This document shows, piece by piece, positions 24,360 through 32,568 of a DNA stretch of 37,666 nucleotides. Under the pieces are notes generated by a model. That model had not been told where the DNA came from. It did not search any database and worked only from the letters and a program-made list of their open reading frames with translations. The position numbers and the translations under genes were made by a program. Source of the stretch: Pseudomonadota bacterium (GTDB lineage Bacteria; Pseudomonadota; Gammaproteobacteria; Pseudomonadales; Azotimanducaceae); contig JAQBUI010000040.1 of NCBI GenBank assembly GCA_027624035.1, positions 1-37,666 on the forward strand. Reading direction: 5' to 3'. Numbering within the stretch: the stretch's first letter is position 1; each line of letters opens with the position of its first letter.

Positions 24360-26978
24360 ATGGGAAAGATCCATTTGTCACTCGCAGCACTGGTGTTGCC
24401 GGTTCTTTCATTCGGGGCCATTGGCGCTGAAATGGAAGAGGTGGTGGTCACCGGTTCATATATCAAGTCCAGCCCAACCGACGGTGCATCGCCCGTCGAC
24501 GTGGTCGACCGGGACTATCTTGACGAGATGGTACCGGTATCCGTCTCGGACATCACCGGTCATCTGACCGTCAACTCCGGGTCAGAGAACGTACCGGACT
24601 CCTTTACGTCCGGGGCCACCCAGGGCACCAGCAACGTTAACCTTCGGGGCCTCGGGCTCGGCTCCACCCTGGTGCTGGTCAACGGCCGGCGCAATACCCT
24701 GGCGGCAGCTACCGCCAACGACGGGTCGACGTTTGTCGATACCAGCATGATTCCGGCGAGCGCCCTGCAACGGGTCGAGGTCCTGAAGGAGGGCGCCGCC
24801 TCCATCTATGGCTCAGATGCTGTCGCCGGGGTAGTGAACTACATCACCCAGAAGGACTTCGTCGGGGTCGAGTTCGGTGCGCACTACCAGACCACTTCAG
24901 ACAGCCAGGATGACAGGCAACTGACTTTTCTATATGGCTGGGAGAATGACACGACCAACGTGGTGGTGGCCGCGGAATTCCTCGACCGTGCGCCGCTCAG
25001 TTCCTCGAAACGCCCGGAACTGACTGACCAGGCCATTTCGGGGCTCGGTAATTCTTTTGTGCTGCTTGGCCATCTGGTCGGTCAACCCACCGTGACGGTC
25101 GACTCCGGCCCCTATGCCGGCACCTGGAACGCCGTCGGCGGCAGCGTGCCGGACGCCAACTGCGTGGCCAACCAGGGCATCATCATTCCCCAGTCCAACG
25201 GTACAGAACGTTGCGGATTCGTCTATGGGCCACGTTTCAATGTGGTCAACGACGAAGAGCGCAAGCACTTCTACGGCAATGTCCAGCACGACATGGGTAA
25301 CGGAATCCGATTGAATGCCGAATTGATGTGGGCCAATGTTGAAGTCTTCGACAACCCCCAGTCCCCCAGCTATCCCGCACTGTCCTACCTGACGATTCCC
25401 ATTGCACCTGGCCAGGCCGGGAACCCTTTTGGTGTCCCGCTGATCTGGGTGGGCCGTCCGTTGGGCTCGGCATTCCCATCACCGAACGCGCCGCGGGATA
25501 ACGACCATCTCCGGTTCTCTCTGGAACTCGACGGGGAACTCGGCGACTATCATTTCAACACAGCGCTGACCCGAAGCACCTATGGCGGCTACGGCGTCCA
25601 GCCTGATACCAGCACATCACGGTTTTCAGCTGCCATTAACGGCGTTGGCGGGCCGGCGGGTAATCAGTCGTGGAACCTGTTTACCCCCACCGCGAACAGC
25701 CCGGAACTGATCGATTTCATCTCCGATGCGCAGACGACGAAAACGGACACCGACCTCACGACTTTCGATTTCGTCGTCGACGGCCAGATGGGTGAGACCA
25801 ACTTCGCCGCGGGCCTGCAGTATCGCAGGGATGAACTCAAAATTCGCCGCAACGATGTCAGCCGGGTGGAGTTTGATGCCGCAGGCAACCTGACAAAGCC
25901 CGCTGACCTGCTGTTCCTTGGCGGCGGCGTGAACGTGGATGCCTCCCGTAATGCCTGGGCTGCATTTGCTGAATTTGAGTGGGATGTGACCGAGGACCTG
26001 GAGTTCAGGTTGGCGGGGCGCTACGAGGACCTGGCGAGCGACTCCACCTTCGACCCCAAACTCTCCATGCGCTTCAAGGTCAATGACACTCTCATACTGC
26101 GGGCGTCGGCGAGCAGTTCATTTCGTGAACCGGCACTGCACCAGCAATTTGCCAGCGTCGTCGGTCTGCAGGGCATTCAGGACTATAACGCCGCCGGTAG
26201 CGCGGTCGGCGCCGCGGTGTTCATCCGCATCGCGCAAAACGCGAACCAGAACCTGAAGCCGGAAGAAGCCGACAACCTGAACCTGGGATTCATCTGGGAC
26301 CCGGTGGACAGCTTTCGACTGACCGTAGATTACTGGGCAGTGGACTATACAAATGTCATCACCATTGAAAGCGCCCAGGGAAAAGTCCTGGCCAACCCCA
26401 ATCAATCTGACGTCAAGCGCAACAGCAATGGTGACCTGATTGGTGTGACCACCAACTACTTCAACGCGGCGTCGGTCGAGACCGATGGCTTCGACATTGG
26501 CGCTAACTATCTCTTGCCGGAGACAGACCTGGGAGAGATGAGCGTTCGATTCGCGGCCACTCGCATGCTGAAGTACGAAATCCCCATCGGCGGTCGAACC
26601 ACCGATGTGGTGGGCCTTTTCAACCACGACAATTTCGCCCGCTCCCTTCCGGAAACCAAGGCAAACGGAACCTTCCGCTGGGCCAGAGGCAACCAGAATG
26701 CATCGCTGACAGCGCGCTACATATCGAGCTATCGCACCACCAAGGCGGCCCCGGTTGCGGGATACTCACAGAATATTGACAGCTTCCTGACCTGGGACTT
26801 TCAGTACAACCATGAGTTCAGCATTTCTGATGCGACCGCCAGGATAAGCCTCGGCATTCTCAACCTGACCGATGAGGCGCCACCCCAGGTATGGGATCCA
26901 CCCAACTTCAGCTACGACCCCCGGCAGCACGACGCCCGTGGCCGGATGCCGTATGTGACCTTCAAACCGGGCCTGTAA
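24360..26978 (+). CDS. TonB-dependent outer-membrane receptor
   Basis: 872 residues. Signal peptide ~1-23, then the TonB box region MEEVVVTGSYIK, a plug domain (about 45-165; VNLRGLGLGSTLVLVNGRR and GAASIYGSDAVAGVVNYIT are the family's strongest signatures) and a 22-strand barrel with typical LTVDYWAVDYTN and LRASASSSFREPALHQQ stretches. It imports a ligand across the outer membrane using TonB energy; marine receptors of this type often take up oligosaccharides or polyphenol-like compounds, but the substrate is not readable. The C-terminus ends FKPGL rather than in the usual aromatic residue. GAGGAGA lies 7 nt before the ATG. A weak hairpin (27002) follows. Confidence 0.92.
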   Translation: MGKIHLSLAALVLPVLSFGAIGAEMEEVVVTGSYIKSSPTDGASPVDVVDRDYLDEMVPVSVSDITGHLTVNSGSENVPDSFTSGATQGTSNVNLRGLGLGSTLVLVNGRRNTLAAATANDGSTFVDTSMIPASALQRVEVLKEGAASIYGSDAVAGVVNYITQKDFVGVEFGAHYQTTSDSQDDRQLTFLYGWENDTTNVVVAAEFLDRAPLSSSKRPELTDQAISGLGNSFVLLGHLVGQPTVTVDSGPYAGTWNAVGGSVPDANCVANQGIIIPQSNGTERCGFVYGPRFNVVNDEERKHFYGNVQHDMGNGIRLNAELMWANVEVFDNPQSPSYPALSYLTIPIAPGQAGNPFGVPLIWVGRPLGSAFPSPNAPRDNDHLRFSLELDGELGDYHFNTALTRSTYGGYGVQPDTSTSRFSAAINGVGGPAGNQSWNLFTPTANSPELIDFISDAQTTKTDTDLTTFDFVVDGQMGETNFAAGLQYRRDELKIRRNDVSRVEFDAAGNLTKPADLLFLGGGVNVDASRNAWAAFAEFEWDVTEDLEFRLAGRYEDLASDSTFDPKLSMRFKVNDTLILRASASSSFREPALHQQFASVVGLQGIQDYNAAGSAVGAAVFIRIAQNANQNLKPEEADNLNLGFIWDPVDSFRLTVDYWAVDYTNVITIESAQGKVLANPNQSDVKRNSNGDLIGVTTNYFNAASVETDGFDIGANYLLPETDLGEMSVRFAATRMLKYEIPIGGRTTDVVGLFNHDNFARSLPETKANGTFRWARGNQNASLTARYISSYRTTKAAPVAGYSQNIDSFLTWDFQYNHEFSISDATARISLGILNLTDEAPPQVWDPPNFSYDPRQHDARGRMPYVTFKPGL

Positions 26979-27001
26979 GACGTACCGGCTACGAGGAGCA
27001 G

Positions 27002-27021
27002 AGAAGCTACGACGCTTCTTT
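27002..27021 (+). terminator. Weak intrinsic terminator after the TonB receptor
   Basis: AGAAGC-TACGAC-GCTTCT is followed by TTGTT. The stem is only 6 bp and the T run is short, so it is probably leaky. Confidence 0.4.
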
Positions 27022-27042
27022 GTTCCTCGCGCCGCTCTTCTC

Positions 27043-27065
27043 ATGGCGCATCCTCTGAGCGCCAT
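27043..27065. repeat. Perfect 7-bp inverted repeat before the kinase-like gene
   Basis: ATGGCGC-ATCCTCTGA-GCGCCAT. It lies 50 bp before the kinase-like start, upstream of the -10 candidate, so it could be an operator or part of the terminator region. Confidence 0.35.
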
Positions 27066-27102
27066 ATGTGCCGCGAACCCTGCGTATCGCCCTGTTTACC
27101 GC

Positions 27103-27108
27103 TAGAAT
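27103..27108 (+). promoter_or_regulatory. -10-like TAGAAT 7 nt before the kinase-like gene
   Basis: TAGAAT, 7 nt (TGGCGCC), then ATG at 27116; no clear -35. The geometry implies a leaderless message, and it argues for the ATG at 27116 over the GTG at 27068. Confidence 0.4.
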
Positions 27109-27115
27109 TGGCGCC

Positions 27116-28204
27116 ATGGCAGACTTCCCGACTCAACTCACGAACGTCACCCCGGAATGGGTTGCTTCCTGTCTCGGCATCGAGGTGGCACACCTGACTG
27201 ACTTCAAGCTCACCATCGCCGAAACACGGCGGGGCTACGGGAGTGAAATCGGCTTCATCTCAATTGGCTCAGACCTACGGTCCTCGGACAAAGTCGCTGT
27301 GCCCCGCAAGATGATCGTCAAGGTGCCTCCCGAACACCCAGCTGCCCGGCAGATGGCCAGGGAACTGGGGTCGTTCGTTCGCGAATCGGGCTTCTACCGC
27401 GATGTCGCTCCCCTGACACCCATTCGTACTCCGCAGATCTACTGCGTCCAGTACGACCCGAAAACCGGAGATGGTGTCATGCTGATGCAGGACTGCAGTC
27501 ACATGCAGACCTTCGCATTCGATGCGCCTGCGGACTTCCCCCAGCTTCAAGCCATCGTCCGCGCCTTGGCGAGGATGAACGCCAGCTGGTACGGGAAAAC
27601 GGCGCAACTGTCTACCTTTGATGCCATCATGACGCCGGACAGTACCGCGTGGCAGCGCTCGGCAGCGCAAATACAGACATCGTGGCGCGCCTGGCTGGTC
27701 TCGGAACTGGCGGAATTCGCGCCGTCGGGGACATTACCAGTCTGTGAGCAGCTGGCGAGAACAGCGGCTCGGCTCTACCTGGATCAATGGCCATCCAGCC
27801 ACCTCACCCTGACACACATGGACTTTCATCTGCAGAACATTTTCTTCGATGCCGGCGCTAACGACCCCGTGGTGGTGTTCGACTGGGATGGTTGTCACAT
27901 CGGCTGCGGACCGCACGACCTTGCCTACCTCCTTGGGATGTATGCCACCGACCAGCGCCGCAGCCTGGAACCTCTGCTGCTGGGCCAGTACCACGACGAC
28001 ATGGTCGCGTTCGGAGTCAGCGACTACAGCCAGCAGGCCATCTATGAGGACTACCGCTTTGGCACACTGATCAATACCTACCTGCTGCCAGTGCTGCTTT
28101 CTCTCGACATGTCGGCAGACCGCGACCGCGAACTGGCGCAGTCCCTGACCGCCCGACTGCTCACCACCATGCTCGATCACGACGCCCAGCATCTGCTGGC
28201 CTGA
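27116..28204 (+). CDS. Aminoglycoside-phosphotransferase/ecdysteroid-kinase-like small-molecule kinase
   Basis: About 362 residues. The kinase-like fold is recognised from the lysine in IVKV (~69), the helix Glu in ARELGSF (~83), the Brenner motif H234-M-D236-x4-N241 (THMDFHLQN) and the metal-binding FDWDGCHIG (D256, D258). This is the APH/choline-kinase/EcKinase superfamily, which phosphorylates hydroxyl groups of small molecules. Bacterial members next to catabolic genes often modify steroid-like or other hydroxylated substrates; here that is an inference. A GTG at 27068 would add 16 residues; the ATG at 27116 has a -10-like hexamer 7 nt upstream, supporting a leaderless start. Confidence 0.8.
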   Translation: MADFPTQLTNVTPEWVASCLGIEVAHLTDFKLTIAETRRGYGSEIGFISIGSDLRSSDKVAVPRKMIVKVPPEHPAARQMARELGSFVRESGFYRDVAPLTPIRTPQIYCVQYDPKTGDGVMLMQDCSHMQTFAFDAPADFPQLQAIVRALARMNASWYGKTAQLSTFDAIMTPDSTAWQRSAAQIQTSWRAWLVSELAEFAPSGTLPVCEQLARTAARLYLDQWPSSHLTLTHMDFHLQNIFFDAGANDPVVVFDWDGCHIGCGPHDLAYLLGMYATDQRRSLEPLLLGQYHDDMVAFGVSDYSQQAIYEDYRFGTLINTYLLPVLLSLDMSADRDRELAQSLTARLLTTMLDHDAQHLLA

Positions 28205-28218
28205 TGATCTCCGGGACC

Positions 28219-29664
28219 TCAGGAGAAGAGGCCGTGGTTCAGATGGTCATAGAACGCCCGGTAGCGCCAGATGGCCACGGGTACAAGGCAGGCGAACGCG
28301 GACGACAACAGTGTCAGGCTGAAGGCAACAATACGCTCGTTGAACGGTGCAGTCAGCCACATCGCGAGTCCAACCCACAGGACCAGAATCGCGAGTCCCA
28401 TGAGCAGGGCGACCGTCAACCCGAGCTTCCACCGGCTGAGTATCAGACCGAGGCCTACGCCGCCAGCGGTGACCGCCAGCGCCCAGGTCATCAGCGTGGC
28501 GAGGTAAGGGATGAGCGGCACTGCCGCTGAACCCGCGGGGGTCACTTTCTGTCCTTCAAGGTCCAGCCAGTTCTGTACCAGCAGAGCCGCCGCCACCACT
28601 AACGCGCAATAGCCGCAGGCGAGCAGATAGTTGAAGGCGACGTGGCGAAACCGGGTCATCCAGTAGGTCTGGCGCAGTGCGGCCTTGTCTGCCACGGGTA
28701 GCCGGGTCCAGATGAAAGTGAGCGACCACTTCGGGTCTGCCATGTAGGTAATACTTACGATCACCTGCAGCGTGAACGTCAACGCCACCACCACTCTTGG
28801 CAGCACGTCTGACAACCGCTCTGCCGGTGCAACCCACCAGATCAGGATGCAGATCCCGATACCAAATGTCACCGTCATCATCCGCACGCCCTGCCAGCGC
28901 AGCCAGTCACCAACACCGAGGTCAATCAGGGCGTCCAGATACCGCGGTCCCCGCCCGGATTGTCGGTAGCGCTCAATCAGGCGAACCGTCCTCGTGAGGA
29001 CTCCCATGCCACCGGGGCGGAAGCTCGCGAGTTCTGTCTGTCGTGACAGGGTCGATCGATCCAGCACCCACGCGCTGCCAGCAGTCCCAAACCACATGGA
29101 ACCCATCTGATGGGGCACGTATTCATCTCCGGCGAGAAAGATCCGCACAAAATGAACCAGCAGGGCGAGACCGATGGCCCCGAGCAGCAGGTTGGTCACG
29201 ACCCCGGGCGCCCACTGCAGTTTCACGTCTGCCATCACCAGCACGAGCAGGATCATGCTGAACACGAACGCCATGAGCATGGAATAGAGTTTTCGATAGC
29301 GGTATTCCCCGGTCAGCACGATGCCGGTCACGACCAGCACCAGGGCCACCACATCTTGCAGGTTCCCCTGGTACAGCCCCACGACGATGGCAGGAAACCA
29401 CGCCAGCAGTGCAATCAGCGCCGCCGCGACCTGAAGGTGTGCGGTTCGATACCCGGGCAGTACATAGGCGAGCGAGTACCCCCGGGTGGACCGGAGTCGG
29501 GTGGAAACGAGCACCACCGCCATGTAGCTGCCGAGCAATATGAATTCAGGCCCTGCGTCACCGAAGATCGACGCACACAGGAGAAGAACGTACATGGCAA
29601 CCAGGAACAGACCACTCGGCCAGTCCAGCCAGTAGGAACGCAGTACTGCAAGGAAGGGGCTCAT
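28219..29664 (-). CDS. Polytopic permease subunit of a GntR-controlled ABC exporter
   Basis: 481 residues with about ten to twelve hydrophobic helices and no other domain. It lacks a strong motif of its own; the assignment rests mainly on its position. The start overlaps the stop of the ABC ATPase gene by 4 bp (ATGA). It would form the membrane pore of a YtrABC-like exporter. Substrate unknown; in Firmicutes such operons respond to cell-wall-active antibiotics, but this cannot be carried over without evidence. Convergent with the kinase-like gene with a 14-bp gap. Confidence 0.75.
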   Translation of the reverse strand: MSPFLAVLRSYWLDWPSGLFLVAMYVLLLCASIFGDAGPEFILLGSYMAVVLVSTRLRSTRGYSLAYVLPGYRTAHLQVAAALIALLAWFPAIVVGLYQGNLQDVVALVLVVTGIVLTGEYRYRKLYSMLMAFVFSMILLVLVMADVKLQWAPGVVTNLLLGAIGLALLVHFVRIFLAGDEYVPHQMGSMWFGTAGSAWVLDRSTLSRQTELASFRPGGMGVLTRTVRLIERYRQSGRGPRYLDALIDLGVGDWLRWQGVRMMTVTFGIGICILIWWVAPAERLSDVLPRVVVALTFTLQVIVSITYMADPKWSLTFIWTRLPVADKAALRQTYWMTRFRHVAFNYLLACGYCALVVAAALLVQNWLDLEGQKVTPAGSAAVPLIPYLATLMTWALAVTAGGVGLGLILSRWKLGLTVALLMGLAILVLWVGLAMWLTAPFNERIVAFSLTLLSSAFACLVPVAIWRYRAFYDHLNHGLFS

Positions 29665-30536
29665 GAATTGAGTTCCACAAAGATCTCATCAAGGTTCAGA
29701 TCTTCAACGTCGATCTGAACATCGGGCGAATCCTCGAGGCCCCGTCGCCAGGCCGGGTCCAGGCCCTGCACTGTCAAACGGGCAGAGTGCTGCCGGATTT
29801 CCTTTCGAACACACCCCGTCAGCCCTTCAAGGTAGCGTTCAACACCATTGTGGCTGTGAAGATGGACCCGACAATAGGACTGCTTCAGATCCTCCAGATC
29901 CGAGTGCAGCTTGACCTCTCCATCCTTGAGGATCGCAACCCGGGCAGCCACCCGCTCGATATCAGACGTGATGTGGGTCGAGAACAGGATGGTCCGGTTC
30001 TCGTTCCGATTCATCTCCAGCAACAATTCAATAAAGGCGCGACGCCCCACCGGGTCCAGCGCGGCCACCGGCTCATCCAGCACCAGCAGCCGGGGGCGAT
30101 GGCCCAGCGCCAGAACAATGCTGACTCGCTGCTTCATGCCAACTGACAGCGACACGACCTTGCTCTCGTCCGGCAGATCGAACAACGCCACCAGTTCATT
30201 GACGAACGCCGGGTCCCAGGACTCATAAAAGGCCCCCGTGTAGTCCAGGATCTGGCGAACCGTCATCCATTCAAACCCGTCGAATACCTGGGGCACGAAG
30301 CCGATTCGCTGCCGCACGGCCACACTCGCCTGCCAGGCATCCTCGCCATAAACGCTGCAGGTACCGGCATCTGCCTTCAGCAGCCCCATCACGCAGTTGA
30401 TGAGCGTCGTCTTGCCCGTGCCATTGACACCCAGCAGTCCCGTGATAGATCCCTCGGCGATCGAGAAATCTATACCTCGAAGCACCTTGTGGTCACCAAA
30501 CGATCGCTCCATTCCCAGTAGTTCAATGACGTTCAT
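29661..30536 (-). CDS. ABC transporter ATPase, YtrB-like
   Basis: 291 residues. Walker A GVNGTGKTTL, an unusual signature LSVGMKQRV in place of LSGGQ, Walker B LLVLDEPVAALD and the H-loop FSTHITSDIER. The changed signature is common in exporters of this branch. It overlaps the GntR gene upstream (30533-30536) and the permease gene downstream (29661-29664), both by ATGA, so the proteins are made in step. It would energise the neighbouring permease. Confidence 0.9.
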   Translation of the reverse strand: MNVIELLGMERSFGDHKVLRGIDFSIAEGSITGLLGVNGTGKTTLINCVMGLLKADAGTCSVYGEDAWQASVAVRQRIGFVPQVFDGFEWMTVRQILDYTGAFYESWDPAFVNELVALFDLPDESKVVSLSVGMKQRVSIVLALGHRPRLLVLDEPVAALDPVGRRAFIELLLEMNRNENRTILFSTHITSDIERVAARVAILKDGEVKLHSDLEDLKQSYCRVHLHSHNGVERYLEGLTGCVRKEIRQHSARLTVQGLDPAWRRGLEDSPDVQIDVEDLNLDEIFVELNS

Positions 30537-30922
30537 CTGGCATTCTCCCTGGATTTCAGATATTCGATGACGGTTTGCCTGTCGATGCCCAGTTGTTCTG
30601 CCTGAGTCAGCAGCTCATCGATCTTCGGATCAATCATCCTGAGACGCTCAGCGAGGGATTTCGCGGCGTTGGCTGCCACTCGCATGCCGATGCCCCGCTG
30701 CCGCTCAAGCACACCCTGTTCAGTGAGCAGGTTGTAGGCCCGGGATATGGTCATGGGGTTGACGGCAAGTTGACGCGAGACCTCATTCACCGAGGGCATC
30801 AGATCACCTTCCTTCAATTGCTGGCATGCCACCAGCCGGGTGACCTGATCTACCAGTTGCCTGAAGATCGGTATCCCGGACGTGGTCGAGATGTGAAAGC
30901 TGATGTCCGCTTTATCTGTCAT
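30533..30922 (-). CDS. GntR-family transcriptional regulator, YtrA subfamily
   Basis: 129 residues. An N-terminal winged helix-turn-helix (about 13-80): PIFRQLVDQVTRLVAC, MPSVNEVSRQLAVNPMTISRAYN and GVLERQRGIGMRV. The short C-terminal part (AERLRMIDPKIDEL) is the YtrA-type dimerisation region with no ligand pocket. YtrA proteins repress their own ABC operon, which fits the gene order here, and two palindromes upstream (30998-31040) are the likely operators. The start ATG has no SD of its own but overlaps the stop of a 19-codon leader ORF by ATGA. Confidence 0.9.
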   Translation of the reverse strand: MTDKADISFHISTTSGIPIFRQLVDQVTRLVACQQLKEGDLMPSVNEVSRQLAVNPMTISRAYNLLTEQGVLERQRGIGMRVAANAAKSLAERLRMIDPKIDELLTQAEQLGIDRQTVIEYLKSRENAR

Positions 30923-30978
30923 GTTGGTTTCACTGGCCTGGTCTTCACTGGCCTGGTCTTCACTGACTTAGTTTTCAC
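30919..30978 (-). CDS. Candidate 19-residue leader peptide coupled to gntR
   Basis: On the minus strand TGAGG (30986-30990) lies 7 nt before a GTG at 30978. The frame reads MKTKSVKTRPVKTRPVKPT, then TGA, which overlaps the gntR ATG as ATGA. The gntR ATG itself has no SD, so ribosomes finishing the leader could restart on gntR (termination-reinitiation). The leader is built from four 15-nt repeats, so gains or losses of a repeat keep the frame. An ATG at 30984 is also in frame, but its spacing to the SD is too short. This is an inference from sequence; expression is untested. Confidence 0.5.
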   Translation of the reverse strand: MKTKSVKTRPVKTRPVKPT

Positions 30979-30981
30979 TGG
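30922..30981 (-). repeat. Four tandem 15-nt repeats upstream of gntR
   Basis: Minus-strand units: CCAGTGAAAACTAAG, TCAGTGAAGACCAGG, CCAGTGAAGACCAGG and CCAGTGAAACCAACA (30981 down to 30922). The two middle units differ by one base. The unit length is a multiple of 3 and encodes P/S-V-K-T-R in the leader frame. Slippage here could change the leader length. Confidence 0.85.
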
Positions 30982-30997
30982 CATACCTCAAGCAGGC

Positions 30998-31040
30998 ATA
31001 TTAGTTAATTAATATACCTGTCATATTAGCGAACTAATAT
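30998..31040. promoter_or_regulatory. Twin palindromes, probable GntR operators and promoter
   Basis: ATATTAG-CGAA-CTAATAT (31023-31040) is a perfect 18-bp palindrome. ATATTAGTTAATTAATAT (30998-31015) is the same geometry with one mismatched base pair in each half. Their starts are 25 bp apart. Both overlap plausible minus-strand promoter elements (ATGACA near 31019-31024 and TAATAT near 30998-31003), so binding could block transcription of the gntR-ABC operon. Autoregulation is inferred from the YtrA precedent. Confidence 0.6.
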
Positions 31041-31080
31041 ACTAAGAACAATACCCGCAAGCGCGTCGAGTTCACGGTTC

Positions 31081-31089
31081 AGGTACACT
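31081..31089 (+). promoter_or_regulatory. AGGTACACT element before the Nudix gene
   Basis: TACACT (31084-31089) as a -10, 28 nt before Met9 and only 4 nt before the first ATG (31094). Same 9-mer as before yejA and both exported hydrolases. No clear -35. Confidence 0.4.
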
Positions 31090-31117
31090 GTCCATGGGTT
31101 ATTTGCCGGGTCAGTCC

Positions 31118-31552
31118 ATGCGCGCTCCGTTCAATGTGATCGTCTTTCCCTACCGCCGGGAACCCTTTTTGCAGTTTCTGCTTGGCAAGCGGGCGGACAC
31201 ACCCATCTGGCAAGCCATCGCCGGCGGCGGTGAGGATCAGGAGACGCCACAGCAGGCAGCCTTACGTGAACTGCGGGAAGAAACAGGGCTCGAAAGCAAA
31301 CACCTGATCGAACTCGATGCCCGCACGACCGTGCCGAGGACACACTTTGCAGGCCATGAGGCCTGGCATGAACATCCATACGTCATCACCGAGTTTGCGT
31401 TTGCGGCCGAGGTCAATGGGGAACCCAGACGTTCGTTTGAACACGAAGCCCTGCAATGGTGTAACTACATCGAAGCCACCGGGCGACTGCGCTACGATTC
31501 CAATCGTACCGCTCTGTGGGAGTTGAACCTGCGGCTCGGGAGCCATCCCTAG
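31118..31552 (+). CDS. Nudix hydrolase
   Basis: 144 residues from the ATG at 31118. A perfect Nudix box is present, G-x5-E-x7-REL-x-EE-x-GL, in GGGEDQETPQQAALRELREE followed by TGL; the glutamates bind the catalytic metal. It would hydrolyse a nucleoside diphosphate-X compound, but the substrate is not predictable from the box. An earlier in-frame ATG (31094) adds 8 residues; it lies only 4 nt after the -10-like TACACT, so the later start is preferred, though neither has an SD. Divergent from the gntR operon. Confidence 0.85.
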   Translation: MRAPFNVIVFPYRREPFLQFLLGKRADTPIWQAIAGGGEDQETPQQAALRELREETGLESKHLIELDARTTVPRTHFAGHEAWHEHPYVITEFAFAAEVNGEPRRSFEHEALQWCNYIEATGRLRYDSNRTALWELNLRLGSHP

Positions 31553-31576
31553 GCAATACTGCTGCCAGCACGAATT

Positions 31577-31585
31577 AGGTACACT
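31577..31585 (+). promoter_or_regulatory. GAATTAGGTACACT promoter element of the secreted hydrolase
   Basis: Plus strand GAATTAGGTACACT, 29 nt before the ATG at 31615, which also has CGGAGAAG as RBS. The identical 14-mer lies on the minus strand near 24174. Confidence 0.4.
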
Positions 31586-31614
31586 CTCCCTCGCTGACCG
31601 ACCGGAGAAGACCT

Positions 31615-32565
31615 ATGCAGCGACCAACGACCATCCGTGTTGTGACGATATTTCTGATCCTGTTTTCTACCGTAGCCCAGGGCGCCGAGCAACGGGGCCA
31701 GATGCCAGAGGACATCGACGTACGGAAAGTGGATATCTACAGTGAAGGCACCCGTATGACTGGCTACCTCTATGTCAGCCGTACTGCGGCCAGCGACTCG
31801 GGACTGCCAGCCATCGTGATGGCCCATGGATGGGGAGGTACCCAGCGCTCTCTTCGACGGGATGCCGTCGGCTTCGCCCGGTCCGGTTACCTGGTGATGA
31901 GCTTTGACTATCGCGGCTGGGGGGAAAGCGACGCGAGGGTGATTCTGACGCAACCGGCACCAGACCCGGAGGCGAAGACATTCACGACCGAGGTCCGCGC
32001 AGTGCGCGAGGTGGTGGACCCACTGGACATGGGAACCGACTGGCTGAATGCGCTGCATTTCATTGTCGGCGAGCCGGCTGCCGACCCCGCCCGGATCGGA
32101 ATATGGGGCAGCAGTATGGCCGGTGGCTACGTGATCTATGCAGCCGCTCATGACCCACGGGTCAAGGCAGTCCATAGTCAGGTGACCGGGACACTCAATG
32201 GCCGCGCATGGGGCAGGTCCCCGGACGCTCGACGGGATGCCACGCGCAGGGCCCGTGGGGAGATCGGCTATCCTGAACCACGAGAGAAATTTGGCAACCT
32301 GACGGGCGCGCCCATCACGCCCCGCTTCGCCGACTACACGCCGAACGAGGACATTCACAGCAATGACCAGGTGGCGCTGCAGTTTGTACTGGCAGAAAGC
32401 GAGGAATACGGTGGCAACGAGCTCGCCATCGACACCTACGAGCAGCACAAAGGCCCCAGGAACCTGGTCATCATTCCCGACATCGGCCACTACGACGTGT
32501 ATCGCAAAGCGTGGCAGGAAACCCATGACCACGCGACCGCCTGGTTCGACAAACATCTGAAGTAA
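31615..32565 (+). CDS. Secreted alpha/beta hydrolase (dienelactone hydrolase/acetyl-xylan-esterase-like)
   Basis: 316 residues with a signal peptide (cleavage near AQG-AEQ, ~23). HGWGG (71-75) is the oxyanion loop, GIWGSSMAGG holds the nucleophile Ser167, and IPDIGHYDVY near the end gives the His. Periplasmic or secreted ester hydrolysis is the likely role; substrate open. It has its own promoter element and RBS (31577-31585, CGGAGAAG). Convergent with mtfA, 3 bp apart. Confidence 0.82.
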   Translation: MQRPTTIRVVTIFLILFSTVAQGAEQRGQMPEDIDVRKVDIYSEGTRMTGYLYVSRTAASDSGLPAIVMAHGWGGTQRSLRRDAVGFARSGYLVMSFDYRGWGESDARVILTQPAPDPEAKTFTTEVRAVREVVDPLDMGTDWLNALHFIVGEPAADPARIGIWGSSMAGGYVIYAAAHDPRVKAVHSQVTGTLNGRAWGRSPDARRDATRRARGEIGYPEPREKFGNLTGAPITPRFADYTPNEDIHSNDQVALQFVLAESEEYGGNELAIDTYEQHKGPRNLVIIPDIGHYDVYRKAWQETHDHATAWFDKHLK

Positions 32566-32568
32566 GGT

